Of a DNA stretch of 6,146 nucleotides, positions 1 through 6,006 are shown one piece after another (the first letter of the stretch is position 1; the number at the start of each line of letters is the position of its first letter). The translations under genes and the position numbers were made by a program. The stretch is from Gemmatimonadales bacterium (GTDB lineage Bacteria; Gemmatimonadota; Gemmatimonadetes; Gemmatimonadales; GWC2-71-9). Below the pieces are notes generated by a model. That model was not told the origin of the DNA. It did no database searches and saw only the letters and a program-made list of their open reading frames with translations. The DNA is taken from assembly GCA_013003805.1 (NCBI GenBank), contig JABDII010000117.1, positions 1-6,146 of the forward strand, in the 5' to 3' direction.

Positions 1-347
1 GGTTGGAAGACGCCGGTGCGGCCGCCGTGATGCCCCTCGCTTCGCCCATCGGAAGCGGCTTGGGATTGCTCAATCCGTACGGCATTCGCACCATCAAGCG
101 AAGGCTCTCCGTACCCGTGATCGTCGACGCCGGTGTCGGAACGGCATCCGATGCTTGCGTCACGATGGAGCAAGGGGTTGATGGCATTCTGATGAACACG
201 GCAATCGCCGAGGCGGAGCACCCGGTCGTCATGGCGCGAGCCATGCGACACGCCGTCGAGGCCGGCCGCAACGCATTTCTTGCCGGTCGCATGCCGCGGC
301 GCGAGGTCGCCGTGCCCTCGAGCCCGACGCGCGGTATGCTCGACTAG
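1..347 (+). CDS. thiG: Thiazole synthase ThiG, C-terminal part (5' end outside window)
   Basis: ThiG is a cytoplasmic TIM-barrel enzyme that builds the thiazole phosphate moiety of thiamine from deoxyxylulose 5-phosphate, dehydroglycine and the ThiS thiocarboxylate. Only the last 114 residues are present, read in frame from base 3. The full protein is about 260 residues, so the N-terminal half with the Schiff-base lysine is missing from view. Family signatures seen are PIGSGLG followed by NPY (local residues 15-26), VDAGVGTASDA (41-51), NTAIA (65-69, phosphate-binding end of the barrel) and the C-terminal AGRMPRR with a following SSP and GML near the end. The stop is TAG at 345-347. The next gene starts ten bases later on the same strand, so co-transcription with rsmB is likely. 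The identification rests on remembered family motifs and is strong. Confidence 0.95.
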   Translation, partial: LEDAGAAAVMPLASPIGSGLGLLNPYGIRTIKRRLSVPVIVDAGVGTASDACVTMEQGVDGILMNTAIAEAEHPVVMARAMRHAVEAGRNAFLAGRMPRREVAVPSSPTRGMLD

Positions 348-357
348 CTGCGCGTCC

Positions 358-1680
358 GTGTCCCCACGTCACTCTCCCACGACCCAGACACCCGGTCTTT
401 CCCCTCGGCGAGCAGCTCTGCTGGTGCTGGATCGGGTCCGCCGCGGCAGCGATTTCGAAGCGGCCTGCGAGCAAGCATTCGCCGAGCTGCCCGACGCCGA
501 TCGCCGGCTGGCGCATGAATTAGCGGCCGGAATACTGCGGCAAAGTGGCGCACTCGACCAGCGTCTCGGACCACTCGTATCCGGAGGCTGGGCCACCGTC
601 GCTCCGCCGCTCAAGGACGTCCTTCGACTCGGCGCGTACCAACTCACCGTCCTGGATCGCATACCGCCGCATGCGGCTGTCAGCACATCGGTTACGCTCG
701 CCAAAGAACTCCGCGGCGCCCGAGCGAGTGGATTCGTCAACGCGGTGCTTCGCAGGTTACCGCTCGACGAGCGGATGCCATCGCCATCGATGGCACCAGC
801 CGAGTTCGCCACCGCATACGCCCATCCGCCCTGGCTGGTAGAACGCTGGGTCGGCAGATTCGGTCCCGAGGCAACGCGACGACTGCTCGAATGGAACAAC
901 CACAAACCTCGCCTGGTGCTTCAACCTGCCCGGCGGGATCTCGCGGAGATCAGAACCCAGTTGGATGCTCGGAACATTGAATGTACGGCAGCCCCGTTTG
1001 AGGCTGGCCTTTCCGTCGAGGCCGGCCGACCGAGGGAACTTCCCGGCTACGACACCGGGGACTTTCACATTCAGGATCCGGCACAGGCTCTCGTCCTGCA
1101 ATTCATCGATCCCAGGCCAGATGACCTCGTGTTCGACGCCTGCGCCGCACCAGGCGGCAAGGCCATCGCATTGGGGCGGGTCACCCGGTCTGTCATTGCG
1201 GCGGAGATTCAACGGGACCGGCTGCGACGTCTGTTGGAGAATGTCCAGCGAGCGGGAAGCGGGCGGGAGCGACCGATCCTCGCCGACGCGGCACGTCCTC
1301 CCGTGAGACCGGTCGACCTCGCGGTGCTGGATGCCCCATGTCTCGCCACGGGAACAATGGCGCGGCATCCCGATGCCCGCACGCGTGTGTCCACTCGGGC
1401 ATTGGAGCGGCTGACAGAAATCCAGCGGAAGCTCCTCACACGAGTAGCCGGTGCCGTCCGCCCAGGGGGGCTCCTGGTCTACGCCACGTGCTCACTCGAA
1501 CCAGAGGAGAACGAACAGCAAGTCGACCGCTTCCTCTCTGAACACACCGAGTTCGTGCGTGAGTCATCGGGGTCGGTCCCGGCAGTGTTGTTGTCGCCAG
1601 CGGGAGACCTGACCATTCTGCCCCACGTCCACGGGATGGACGGATCCTATGCCGCCCGCTTACGCCGGGACGCGGCATGA
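358..1680 (+). CDS. rsmB: 16S rRNA (cytosine(967)-C5)-methyltransferase RsmB
   Basis: RsmB uses S-adenosylmethionine to methylate C5 of C967 (E. coli numbering) of 16S rRNA. The protein has an N-terminal NusB-like RNA-binding domain (about residues 15-155, including GFVNAVLRR at 125) and a C-terminal Rossmann methyltransferase domain (about 230-440). Visible motifs are the SAM-binding DACAAPGGK (260-268), DAPC with Cys328 followed by ATGT, and YATCS (375-379) whose Cys378 is the expected catalytic nucleophile, followed by PEEN. I chose the GTG at 358. It gives 440 residues, close to the 429 of E. coli, and starts just after the thiG stop, whereas the ATG at 280 adds 26 low-complexity residues inside thiG. 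No clear ribosome-binding site precedes 358, so the start is less certain than the identity. The family RxN after the inter-domain segment reads QPA here. The stop overlaps the next start as ATGA. Confidence 0.95.
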   Translation: MSPRHSPTTQTPGLSPRRAALLVLDRVRRGSDFEAACEQAFAELPDADRRLAHELAAGILRQSGALDQRLGPLVSGGWATVAPPLKDVLRLGAYQLTVLDRIPPHAAVSTSVTLAKELRGARASGFVNAVLRRLPLDERMPSPSMAPAEFATAYAHPPWLVERWVGRFGPEATRRLLEWNNHKPRLVLQPARRDLAEIRTQLDARNIECTAAPFEAGLSVEAGRPRELPGYDTGDFHIQDPAQALVLQFIDPRPDDLVFDACAAPGGKAIALGRVTRSVIAAEIQRDRLRRLLENVQRAGSGRERPILADAARPPVRPVDLAVLDAPCLATGTMARHPDARTRVSTRALERLTEIQRKLLTRVAGAVRPGGLLVYATCSLEPEENEQQVDRFLSEHTEFVRESSGSVPAVLLSPAGDLTILPHVHGMDGSYAARLRRDAA

Positions 1681-2441
1681 AGTTCCGTCGTCACACCACA
1701 TCGCCTGCGCTCACGGGCCATCGGGCCAGGCGTGTCGCCACGAACGGTGTTTGGATCGTGGTTGCGGCCGTGGTTGGATACCTGGCCACCATGATCTGGC
1801 TCTTCCCCGCCCCGGTGGTGAGCACGGACCGGGCCACCCCCCGGGTGTTAGAGCGCCCTCAGGCGGAGGCGCTCGACGCCCTCATCCAGGTCGGACTCCG
1901 CGGACGCGTGGTGGAAACCGAGGACCATCCCACGCTCCCTTCCGGAACGGTCATCTGGCAGGACCCACCGCCCGGCGTTGTGCTCCCGGACGGGGCCGTG
2001 GTGCGCTTGACCGTGAGCAGTGGCGCCTCGGCGCATCCCATCCCGGATGTCACCGGCCTCGCGACCCCGCTCGCGCGGGAGGTGCTCGAGACAGCCAGCT
2101 TCAGGGTACGCCGGCTGGATACGATCGCAGCGCTCGCCGACCCCGGGACGATCGTCGCCACTCGGCCCCGGGCCGGTGTCGCACGGGTCCCCGGTACCGC
2201 CGTCACGTTGGTCGTGAGCCGCGGCCCGGCTAATATCATCGTGCCGGATCTCCGTGGCCTCACGCATTCCGAGGCCTGGGAGCGCCTCGAGATCGTTGGC
2301 CTCACCGCCGGACGGGTGACCACGCGGAGTGTGCTCGAGGGTGAGGCAGGCCTTATCATCGACCAACGGCCGGCCCCCGGCACGCTGTCGCCGAAGGGGG
2401 GAAGAGTGAATCTCGTGTTTGCACGACTGGGACAACCATGA
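1677..2441 (+). CDS. Single-pass membrane protein with three PASTA domains, no kinase domain
   Basis: This 254-residue protein has a short basic N-terminal segment (residues 1-23, rich in Arg), one hydrophobic membrane helix (about 25-43) and then three consecutive PASTA-like repeats facing outward. Repeat 1 is about 52-115, repeat 2 about 122-183 (opening IPDVTG) and repeat 3 about 188-250 (opening VPDLRG). Each repeat ends with the usual V..Q/R.P.PG...P.G..V.L.V pattern. Repeat 1 lacks the canonical VPD opening and is the most divergent. PASTA domains are known from PBP2x and PrkC/PknB kinases, where they bind peptidoglycan fragments or support septal localisation. No kinase or penicillin-binding domain is present, so the role is unknown; binding muropeptides or scaffolding is an inference. 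It overlaps rsmB and rpe by ATGA at both ends, implying translational coupling. A weak GGGA lies 6 bases before the start. Confidence 0.9.
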   Translation: MKFRRHTTSPALTGHRARRVATNGVWIVVAAVVGYLATMIWLFPAPVVSTDRATPRVLERPQAEALDALIQVGLRGRVVETEDHPTLPSGTVIWQDPPPGVVLPDGAVVRLTVSSGASAHPIPDVTGLATPLAREVLETASFRVRRLDTIAALADPGTIVATRPRAGVARVPGTAVTLVVSRGPANIIVPDLRGLTHSEAWERLEIVGLTAGRVTTRSVLEGEAGLIIDQRPAPGTLSPKGGRVNLVFARLGQP

Positions 2442-3103
2442 ATAGCTGCATTGCGCCAAGCGTCCTCGCCGCCGATCTCGCGCGGCTCTCGGAGCAGGTC
2501 GAGCAGGTGGTTCGCGGGGGAGCCGATTGGATCCATGTCGACGTCATGGACGGCCACTTCACACCCACAATCACGTTCGGAAGCCCGCTGATTCGCGCAC
2601 TTCGCCGTATCACCGACTTGCCGCTCGACGTCCATCTCATGGTCGAACAGCCGGAGCGCTATATTGAGGAGTTCGCGGCCGCAGGGGCCGGTATCTTCAC
2701 GCTGCATCCCGAGGCCACGATTCATCTCCAACGGCACCTCGCCGCCATTCGGAACCGGGGCATGCTCGCTGGCGTTGCTATGAACCCGGGGACGCCGCTC
2801 GGCCTGTTGGAAGAGGTCGTGGACGATGTTGACCTAGTGCTGGTGATGACGGTGAACCCGGGGTACGGCGGCCAAGGGTATCTCCCGGCGTCAACGGACA
2901 AAATCCGGCGCATTCGAGCCCTGCTGGACGCGCGTGGCTCCCGCGCTCGTCTGGAAGTAGATGGGGGGATAACTCGCGCCACCATTCGGACGGCATGGGA
3001 AGCGGGAGCGGATACCTTCGTTGCGGGTACGGCTGTCTTCGGGGCTCAGGATCCCGCCCAAGCCGTCCGTGAACTCAAGACCGAATGCACGAGCGAGGCA
3101 TAA
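2438..3103 (+). CDS. rpe: Ribulose-phosphate 3-epimerase
   Basis: Rpe interconverts ribulose 5-phosphate and xylulose 5-phosphate in the cytosol (pentose phosphate pathway and, where present, the Calvin cycle). The 221-residue length is typical of the family. The TIM-barrel motifs occur in order: IAPSVLAAD (5-13), HVDVMDGHF (33-41), DVHLMV (64-69), MNPGTP (115-120), VNPGYGGQ (139-146), EVDGGI (173-178) and FVAGTAVF (194-201). The metal and acid-base residues expected from the human enzyme are present as His33, Asp35, His66 and Asp175. Two common residues differ: Thr43 where Asn is usual in PN(L/I)T, and Thr198 where the phosphate-binding loop usually has GS. Neither should abolish activity. 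The start ATG forms ATGA with the stop of the PASTA gene. The stop TAA lies 5 bases before the preferred start of the next gene. Confidence 0.96.
   Translation: MNSCIAPSVLAADLARLSEQVEQVVRGGADWIHVDVMDGHFTPTITFGSPLIRALRRITDLPLDVHLMVEQPERYIEEFAAAGAGIFTLHPEATIHLQRHLAAIRNRGMLAGVAMNPGTPLGLLEEVVDDVDLVLVMTVNPGYGGQGYLPASTDKIRRIRALLDARGSRARLEVDGGITRATIRTAWEAGADTFVAGTAVFGAQDPAQAVRELKTECTSEA
3091..3098 (+). promoter_or_regulatory. Likely ribosome-binding site of the TlpA-like gene
   Basis: GAGCGAGG ends 10 bases before the ATG at 3109 and is the best Shine-Dalgarno-like match in front of any plus-strand gene here. It lies inside the last codons of rpe. It favours ATG 3109 over the in-frame ATG at 3085, which lies upstream of it. 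Confidence 0.5.
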
Positions 3104-3108
3104 AGCGT

Positions 3109-3666
3109 ATGTCACGGCAGTGGTTGATCGTAGCAATTCTGGGTGTCGGCCTCGTGGCCGGTGCGAGTGCCCTGGTTCGAATCGGGAAGGGAATCGACCA
3201 GGTCAAGCCCGGCACGCAGGCGCCGGACTTCACGGTCATCGAACTCGCCACCGGTGACACGATCTCGCTCAGTGAACGGTACACCGGTCAGGTGACTCTC
3301 CTGAACATTTGGGCTACCTGGTGTGTTCCGTGCCGGACCGAGATGCCGGACATGCAGGCAGTCTACCAGGATCTCGCGTCCCGCGGATTCAGGATTGCCG
3401 CCGTAAGTATCGATGAGGGAAGCAGCGACCCCGTGATCGAGTTTGCTAACGAACTAGGTCTCGATTTCGATATCCTGCACGATCCGTCCACCCGCATCCA
3501 GCAGGTCTTTCAGACGACGGGGGTGCCCGAGAGTTTCCTGCTGGACAAGAACGGCGTCATAAAGCGCCGAATCATCGGGCGGGAAGATTGGAATTCTCGA
3601 GTCAACCGCGACCGAATCGAGCGTCTGCTCGAGGAAGACGCCGCCCAGCCACGGGCGCCAAGCTGA
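3109..3666 (+). CDS. TlpA/ResA-family membrane-anchored or exported thiol-disulfide oxidoreductase
   Basis: This is a thioredoxin-fold protein of the TlpA/ResA type, expected to act outside the cytoplasmic membrane to reduce or exchange disulfides, for example on apocytochrome c. From the chosen ATG it has 185 residues. Residues 5-23 form a hydrophobic export signal or anchor. An AxA at 19-21 could allow signal-peptidase cleavage, and there is no lipobox cysteine. APDF (38-41) opens the redoxin domain, WCVPC (71-75) is the active site with Glu78 just after, and Val139-Pro140 in GVPES is the expected cis-proline loop. I chose ATG 3109 because GAGCGAGG at 3091-3098 gives a Shine-Dalgarno-like site at suitable spacing and the hydrophobic segment then begins at once. 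The upstream ATG at 3085 overlaps rpe by 19 bases. The specific partner cannot be read from the sequence, so ResA, TlpA and CcmG-like roles all remain possible. Confidence 0.92.
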   Translation: MSRQWLIVAILGVGLVAGASALVRIGKGIDQVKPGTQAPDFTVIELATGDTISLSERYTGQVTLLNIWATWCVPCRTEMPDMQAVYQDLASRGFRIAAVSIDEGSSDPVIEFANELGLDFDILHDPSTRIQQVFQTTGVPESFLLDKNGVIKRRIIGREDWNSRVNRDRIERLLEEDAAQPRAPS

Positions 3667-3698
3667 TCGCCACTGCAAACGCGCGCCCCGAGCGGCCC

Positions 3699-4757
3699 GT
3701 GTCAGCTCTCATTCTGGGCATCGAGACATCCTGCGACGAAACCTCCGCCGCGGTCTTACGCTCCGATCGGTCTCGGCCCACTCTCGACAGCCTCGTCATC
3801 TTGTCACAGGACGTCCATCGCGTATTTGGGGGCGTCGTCCCGGAACTGGCCAGCCGAGAGCACCTGAAAACGCTGGGCGTCGTCGTGGAGCAAACCCTCC
3901 AAGAAGCCGGCGTGGACCTGCGTCAACTCGGAGGCGTGGCGGTCACCGCGGGGCCAGGCCTCGTCGGCGCTCTCTTGGTTGGTGTGATGTATGGGAAGAC
4001 TCTGGCCTACAGCCTCGACCTTCCCTTGATCGGGGTGAACCACCTGGAAGGTCACATCTTCGCGCCAACGCTCGAACACGATGTCGTTCCACCGTTCCTC
4101 TGCCTCCTCGTCAGCGGAGGACATACCATGCTGATCGAGGTCCGCCATTGGGGCGAATACTACATGCTGGGCGAAACGCGTGACGATGCGGCGGGCGAGG
4201 CCTTCGATAAGGTGGCCAAGCTACTCGGCTTGGGATATCCCGGCGGCCCGGTCATCGAGCGACTGGCGGCGGAGGGAGAGTCCGGGCGATATGTGTTCCC
4301 CCGACCGATGTTGCGTGCGCTGGCTGCGGATCGCGATCCTTACGCCTTCTCCTTCAGTGGCCTCAAGACGGCTGTCGTCCGGACCGTCAGGGGCCTCGAC
4401 AACCTCGATGCGGCCCGAGCCGACATCGCTCGTGGATTTCAAGATGCGGTGATCGAGGTCCTTGTGGAGAAGACCGCCCGTGCAGCAGACACCCTCGGCT
4501 CCCACACGGTCGTCGTGGGAGGCGGCGTCGCATGTAATCGGGCCCTGATCGACGCCATGACTCAGCGACTCGCCGACCGTGCCACCGTCGTCACTGCGTC
4601 ACCCCGACTCAACACCGATAACGCCGCAATGATTGCCGCCGCCGGGGCGTGGCGGCTCGAGCGTGGTGAGCGGAGTCCGTGGTCGCTCGCACCTCGCGAT
4701 GATCTGCCAATACCCGGCCTGCATCCTTCACCGCCCGTACCGGCGACCGCGTCATGA
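3699..4757 (+). CDS. tsaD: tRNA N6-adenosine threonylcarbamoyltransferase TsaD
   Basis: TsaD (formerly Gcp/YgjD) transfers the threonylcarbamoyl group from threonylcarbamoyl-AMP to A37 of ANN-decoding tRNAs, acting with TsaB and TsaE, which are not in this window. From the GTG at 3699 the protein has 352 residues (E. coli 337). ASKHA-fold motifs are GIETSCDETSAAV (7-19), NHLEGH (114-119, with His115 and His119 as metal ligands), VSGGHT (138-143), DDAAGEAFDK (162-171), FSFSGLKTAV (217-226), VVGGGVACN (272-280) and TDNAAM with Asp307 as the third metal ligand. The GTG start places GIETSCDET at the usual distance from the N-terminus. The ATG at 3588 would add 37 Arg-rich residues overlapping the previous gene and is rejected. 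The C-terminus carries a short proline-rich tail. The stop overlaps the lgt start as ATGA. Confidence 0.97.
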   Translation: MSALILGIETSCDETSAAVLRSDRSRPTLDSLVILSQDVHRVFGGVVPELASREHLKTLGVVVEQTLQEAGVDLRQLGGVAVTAGPGLVGALLVGVMYGKTLAYSLDLPLIGVNHLEGHIFAPTLEHDVVPPFLCLLVSGGHTMLIEVRHWGEYYMLGETRDDAAGEAFDKVAKLLGLGYPGGPVIERLAAEGESGRYVFPRPMLRALAADRDPYAFSFSGLKTAVVRTVRGLDNLDAARADIARGFQDAVIEVLVEKTARAADTLGSHTVVVGGGVACNRALIDAMTQRLADRATVVTASPRLNTDNAAMIAAAGAWRLERGERSPWSLAPRDDLPIPGLHPSPPVPATAS

Positions 4758-5587
4758 CCGTTTATCCCTTTATCCTGCATTTCGGCCCCCTCACCGTCAC
4801 CGGCTACGGCATCATGATGATGGTCGGGTTCCTCGTGGGTGGGTGGCTCATCCGCCTCGAACTCAAGCGGCGCGAGTGGAACCAAGAGTACGCCGCCGAC
4901 ATCGTTGTCGCCGCCGTCATCGGTGGGATTCTTGGGGCGAAGCTATGGTACGTCGCCCTCACGCAAGATGTGGATGCGTTTCTGTCGCGCGGCGGCCTAG
5001 TCTGGTATGGCGGGTTCGTTGGAGGTGCACTCGCGGTGCTACTCAATGGGTGGCGCCTTCGGGTTCCTGCCCGTTGGACCTTCCAACTGGCGGCGCCCGC
5101 CCTCGCTGCGGCATATGCGCTGGGTCGAGTGGGGTGTTTCCTAGTCAACGACGACTATGGCCGCCCCACGGATGTCGCCTGGGGCGTGCGGTTCCCCGAG
5201 GGTCTCCCACCATCAACGGCCGGAAATATCCAAAACCTCTTCGGGGTCACTGCACCGCCGGGCGTTGACCCGAGTACCGTACTTGCCGTCCACCCAACCC
5301 AGTTGTACGAAGTCGCCATCATGCTGGTCGTCTTCGGGTTTCTGTGGAAACTTCGCCGCACCGCACGTGCAACCGGGTGGCTCTTCGCACTCTATCTAAC
5401 ACTGGCCGGGACTGAGCGATTCTTCATCGAGTTTCTGCGCGCGAAGGATGATCGCCTGCTCGGGCCGTTCACCGTGTCCCAGGCAATGAGTGTTCTGCTC
5501 ATTGTCCTCGGCGGCATACTTCTCATGCGGTGGAAAGAAGGGACGCTCGATCCGGGGCCCTATCTCACCAAGCCAAGCAAGAGCTAG
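4754..5587 (+). CDS. lgt: Phosphatidylglycerol-prolipoprotein diacylglyceryl transferase Lgt
   Basis: Lgt is a polytopic inner-membrane enzyme that transfers diacylglyceryl from phosphatidylglycerol to the lipobox cysteine of prolipoproteins, the first step of lipoprotein maturation. The 277-residue length fits the family. Hydrophobic segments lie near residues 12-35, 48-68, 81-99, 110-130, 184-200, 207-224 and 240-259. Family features are GGLVWYGGFVGG (80-91), GRVGCF with Arg125 (corresponding to E. coli Arg143), YGRPTD (135-140), HPTQLYE (180-186) and ERFFIEFLR with Arg222 (corresponding to E. coli Arg239). The position of the essential E. coli His103 holds Tyr85, and the E. coli Asn146 position holds Cys128. 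Many divergent Lgt proteins are recalled to carry Tyr at the first site, so this is probably functional. The start is coupled to tsaD by ATGA. The TAG stop overlaps the stop of convergent acpS. Confidence 0.95.
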   Translation: MTVYPFILHFGPLTVTGYGIMMMVGFLVGGWLIRLELKRREWNQEYAADIVVAAVIGGILGAKLWYVALTQDVDAFLSRGGLVWYGGFVGGALAVLLNGWRLRVPARWTFQLAAPALAAAYALGRVGCFLVNDDYGRPTDVAWGVRFPEGLPPSTAGNIQNLFGVTAPPGVDPSTVLAVHPTQLYEVAIMLVVFGFLWKLRRTARATGWLFALYLTLAGTERFFIEFLRAKDDRLLGPFTVSQAMSVLLIVLGGILLMRWKEGTLDPGPYLTKPSKS

Positions 5588-5590
5588 CTC
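5581..5590. repeat. 10-base perfect palindrome holding both convergent stop codons
   Basis: GAGCTAGCTC is its own reverse complement. It contains the lgt stop TAG (5585-5587, plus strand) and the acpS stop TAG (5586-5584, minus strand), and each is preceded by an AGC serine codon. The sequence has no loop and no flanking T-run, so I do not call it a terminator. Confidence 0.85.
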
Positions 5591-6006
5591 GTCGAGCCGC
5601 TGATCGGCCTAGATCCCGGGGTCCCAACTTCGAGCACCGCAACCGCCCCCGCGGTCGTAGCCGAGTGGCTCAGGGCGAGATGAATGGAGAGGTCGGGATA
5701 TGCCGCCATGACACGGGCGGCGGTCCCGTGAAGCCGGACTGACGGCCTCCCGGTAGGGCCCCGCTCCACTTCGATGTCACGCCAGCCAATGCCCCGGGTG
5801 TCCGGGAGACCCTGGAGCGCCTTATAGACAGCCTCCTTGGCGGCCAGGCGGGAAGCGAAGTGCTGCACCAATGGTCTGCGGTGCTGGATCGAACGACGCT
5901 CCGATTCGGTCAACAACCGCCGCAACGCCCTCGACCCTTTGCGCTCGAGCAGCTGCTCGGCTCGGCTCAAGTCGATCAGGTCGATCCCCACTCCCACAAT
6001 GCTCAC
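5584..6006 (-). CDS. acpS: Holo-[acyl-carrier-protein] synthase AcpS
   Basis: AcpS moves the 4'-phosphopantetheine arm from coenzyme A to the serine of apo-acyl carrier protein in the cytosol, activating fatty acid synthesis. The 140-residue protein is slightly longer than the usual 120-130 because of a 14-residue C-terminal tail after AVAVLE. Motifs are GVGIDLI (5-11) with Asp9 as the metal ligand, RLAAKEAVYKAL (53-64) with Lys57 and Glu58, and LSHS (112-115) near the end. I chose the GTG at 6006-6004. It forms a GTGA overlap with the stop of the upstream minus-strand gene, has a GGGAG about 6 bases before it, and places GIDLI at the usual N-terminal distance. The ATG at 6123 would add 39 residues read out of frame over the upstream gene. 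Its 3' end overlaps lgt by 4 bases. Confidence 0.94.
   Translation of the reverse strand: MSIVGVGIDLIDLSRAEQLLERKGSRALRRLLTESERRSIQHRRPLVQHFASRLAAKEAVYKALQGLPDTRGIGWRDIEVERGPTGRPSVRLHGTAARVMAAYPDLSIHLALSHSATTAGAVAVLEVGTPGSRPISGSTS

Noticed and set aside
331..345. TATGCT as a possible -10 box before rsmB
   Set aside because: No matching -35 element lies at suitable spacing, and the hexamer sits inside the conserved end of thiG.
280..357. Earlier ATG start for rsmB at 280
   Set aside because: It would add 26 Arg/Cys/Ser-rich residues encoded inside thiG in another frame. GTG 358 fits the family length and the gene spacing.
1649..2233. Plus-strand 194-codon frame overlapping the PASTA gene
   Set aside because: It is Arg/Gly/Pro-rich, without domains, and out of frame with a gene that has a clear membrane helix and three repeats.
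1859..2737. Minus-strand open frame of 292 codons across the PASTA gene and rpe
   Set aside because: It is Ser/Thr/Arg-rich with no recognisable motif and lies antisense to two genes with clear family signatures. Long antisense open frames are expected at this GC content.
3588..3698. Earlier ATG start for tsaD at 3588
   Set aside because: It adds 37 Arg/Ala-rich residues overlapping the TlpA-like gene, while TsaD proteins begin only a few residues before GIETSCDET.
5581..5630. Bidirectional terminator at the lgt/acpS junction
   Set aside because: The GAGCTAGCTC palindrome has no loop, and the nearby CCCGGGG segment gives only short, imperfect pairing. No T-run follows on either strand.
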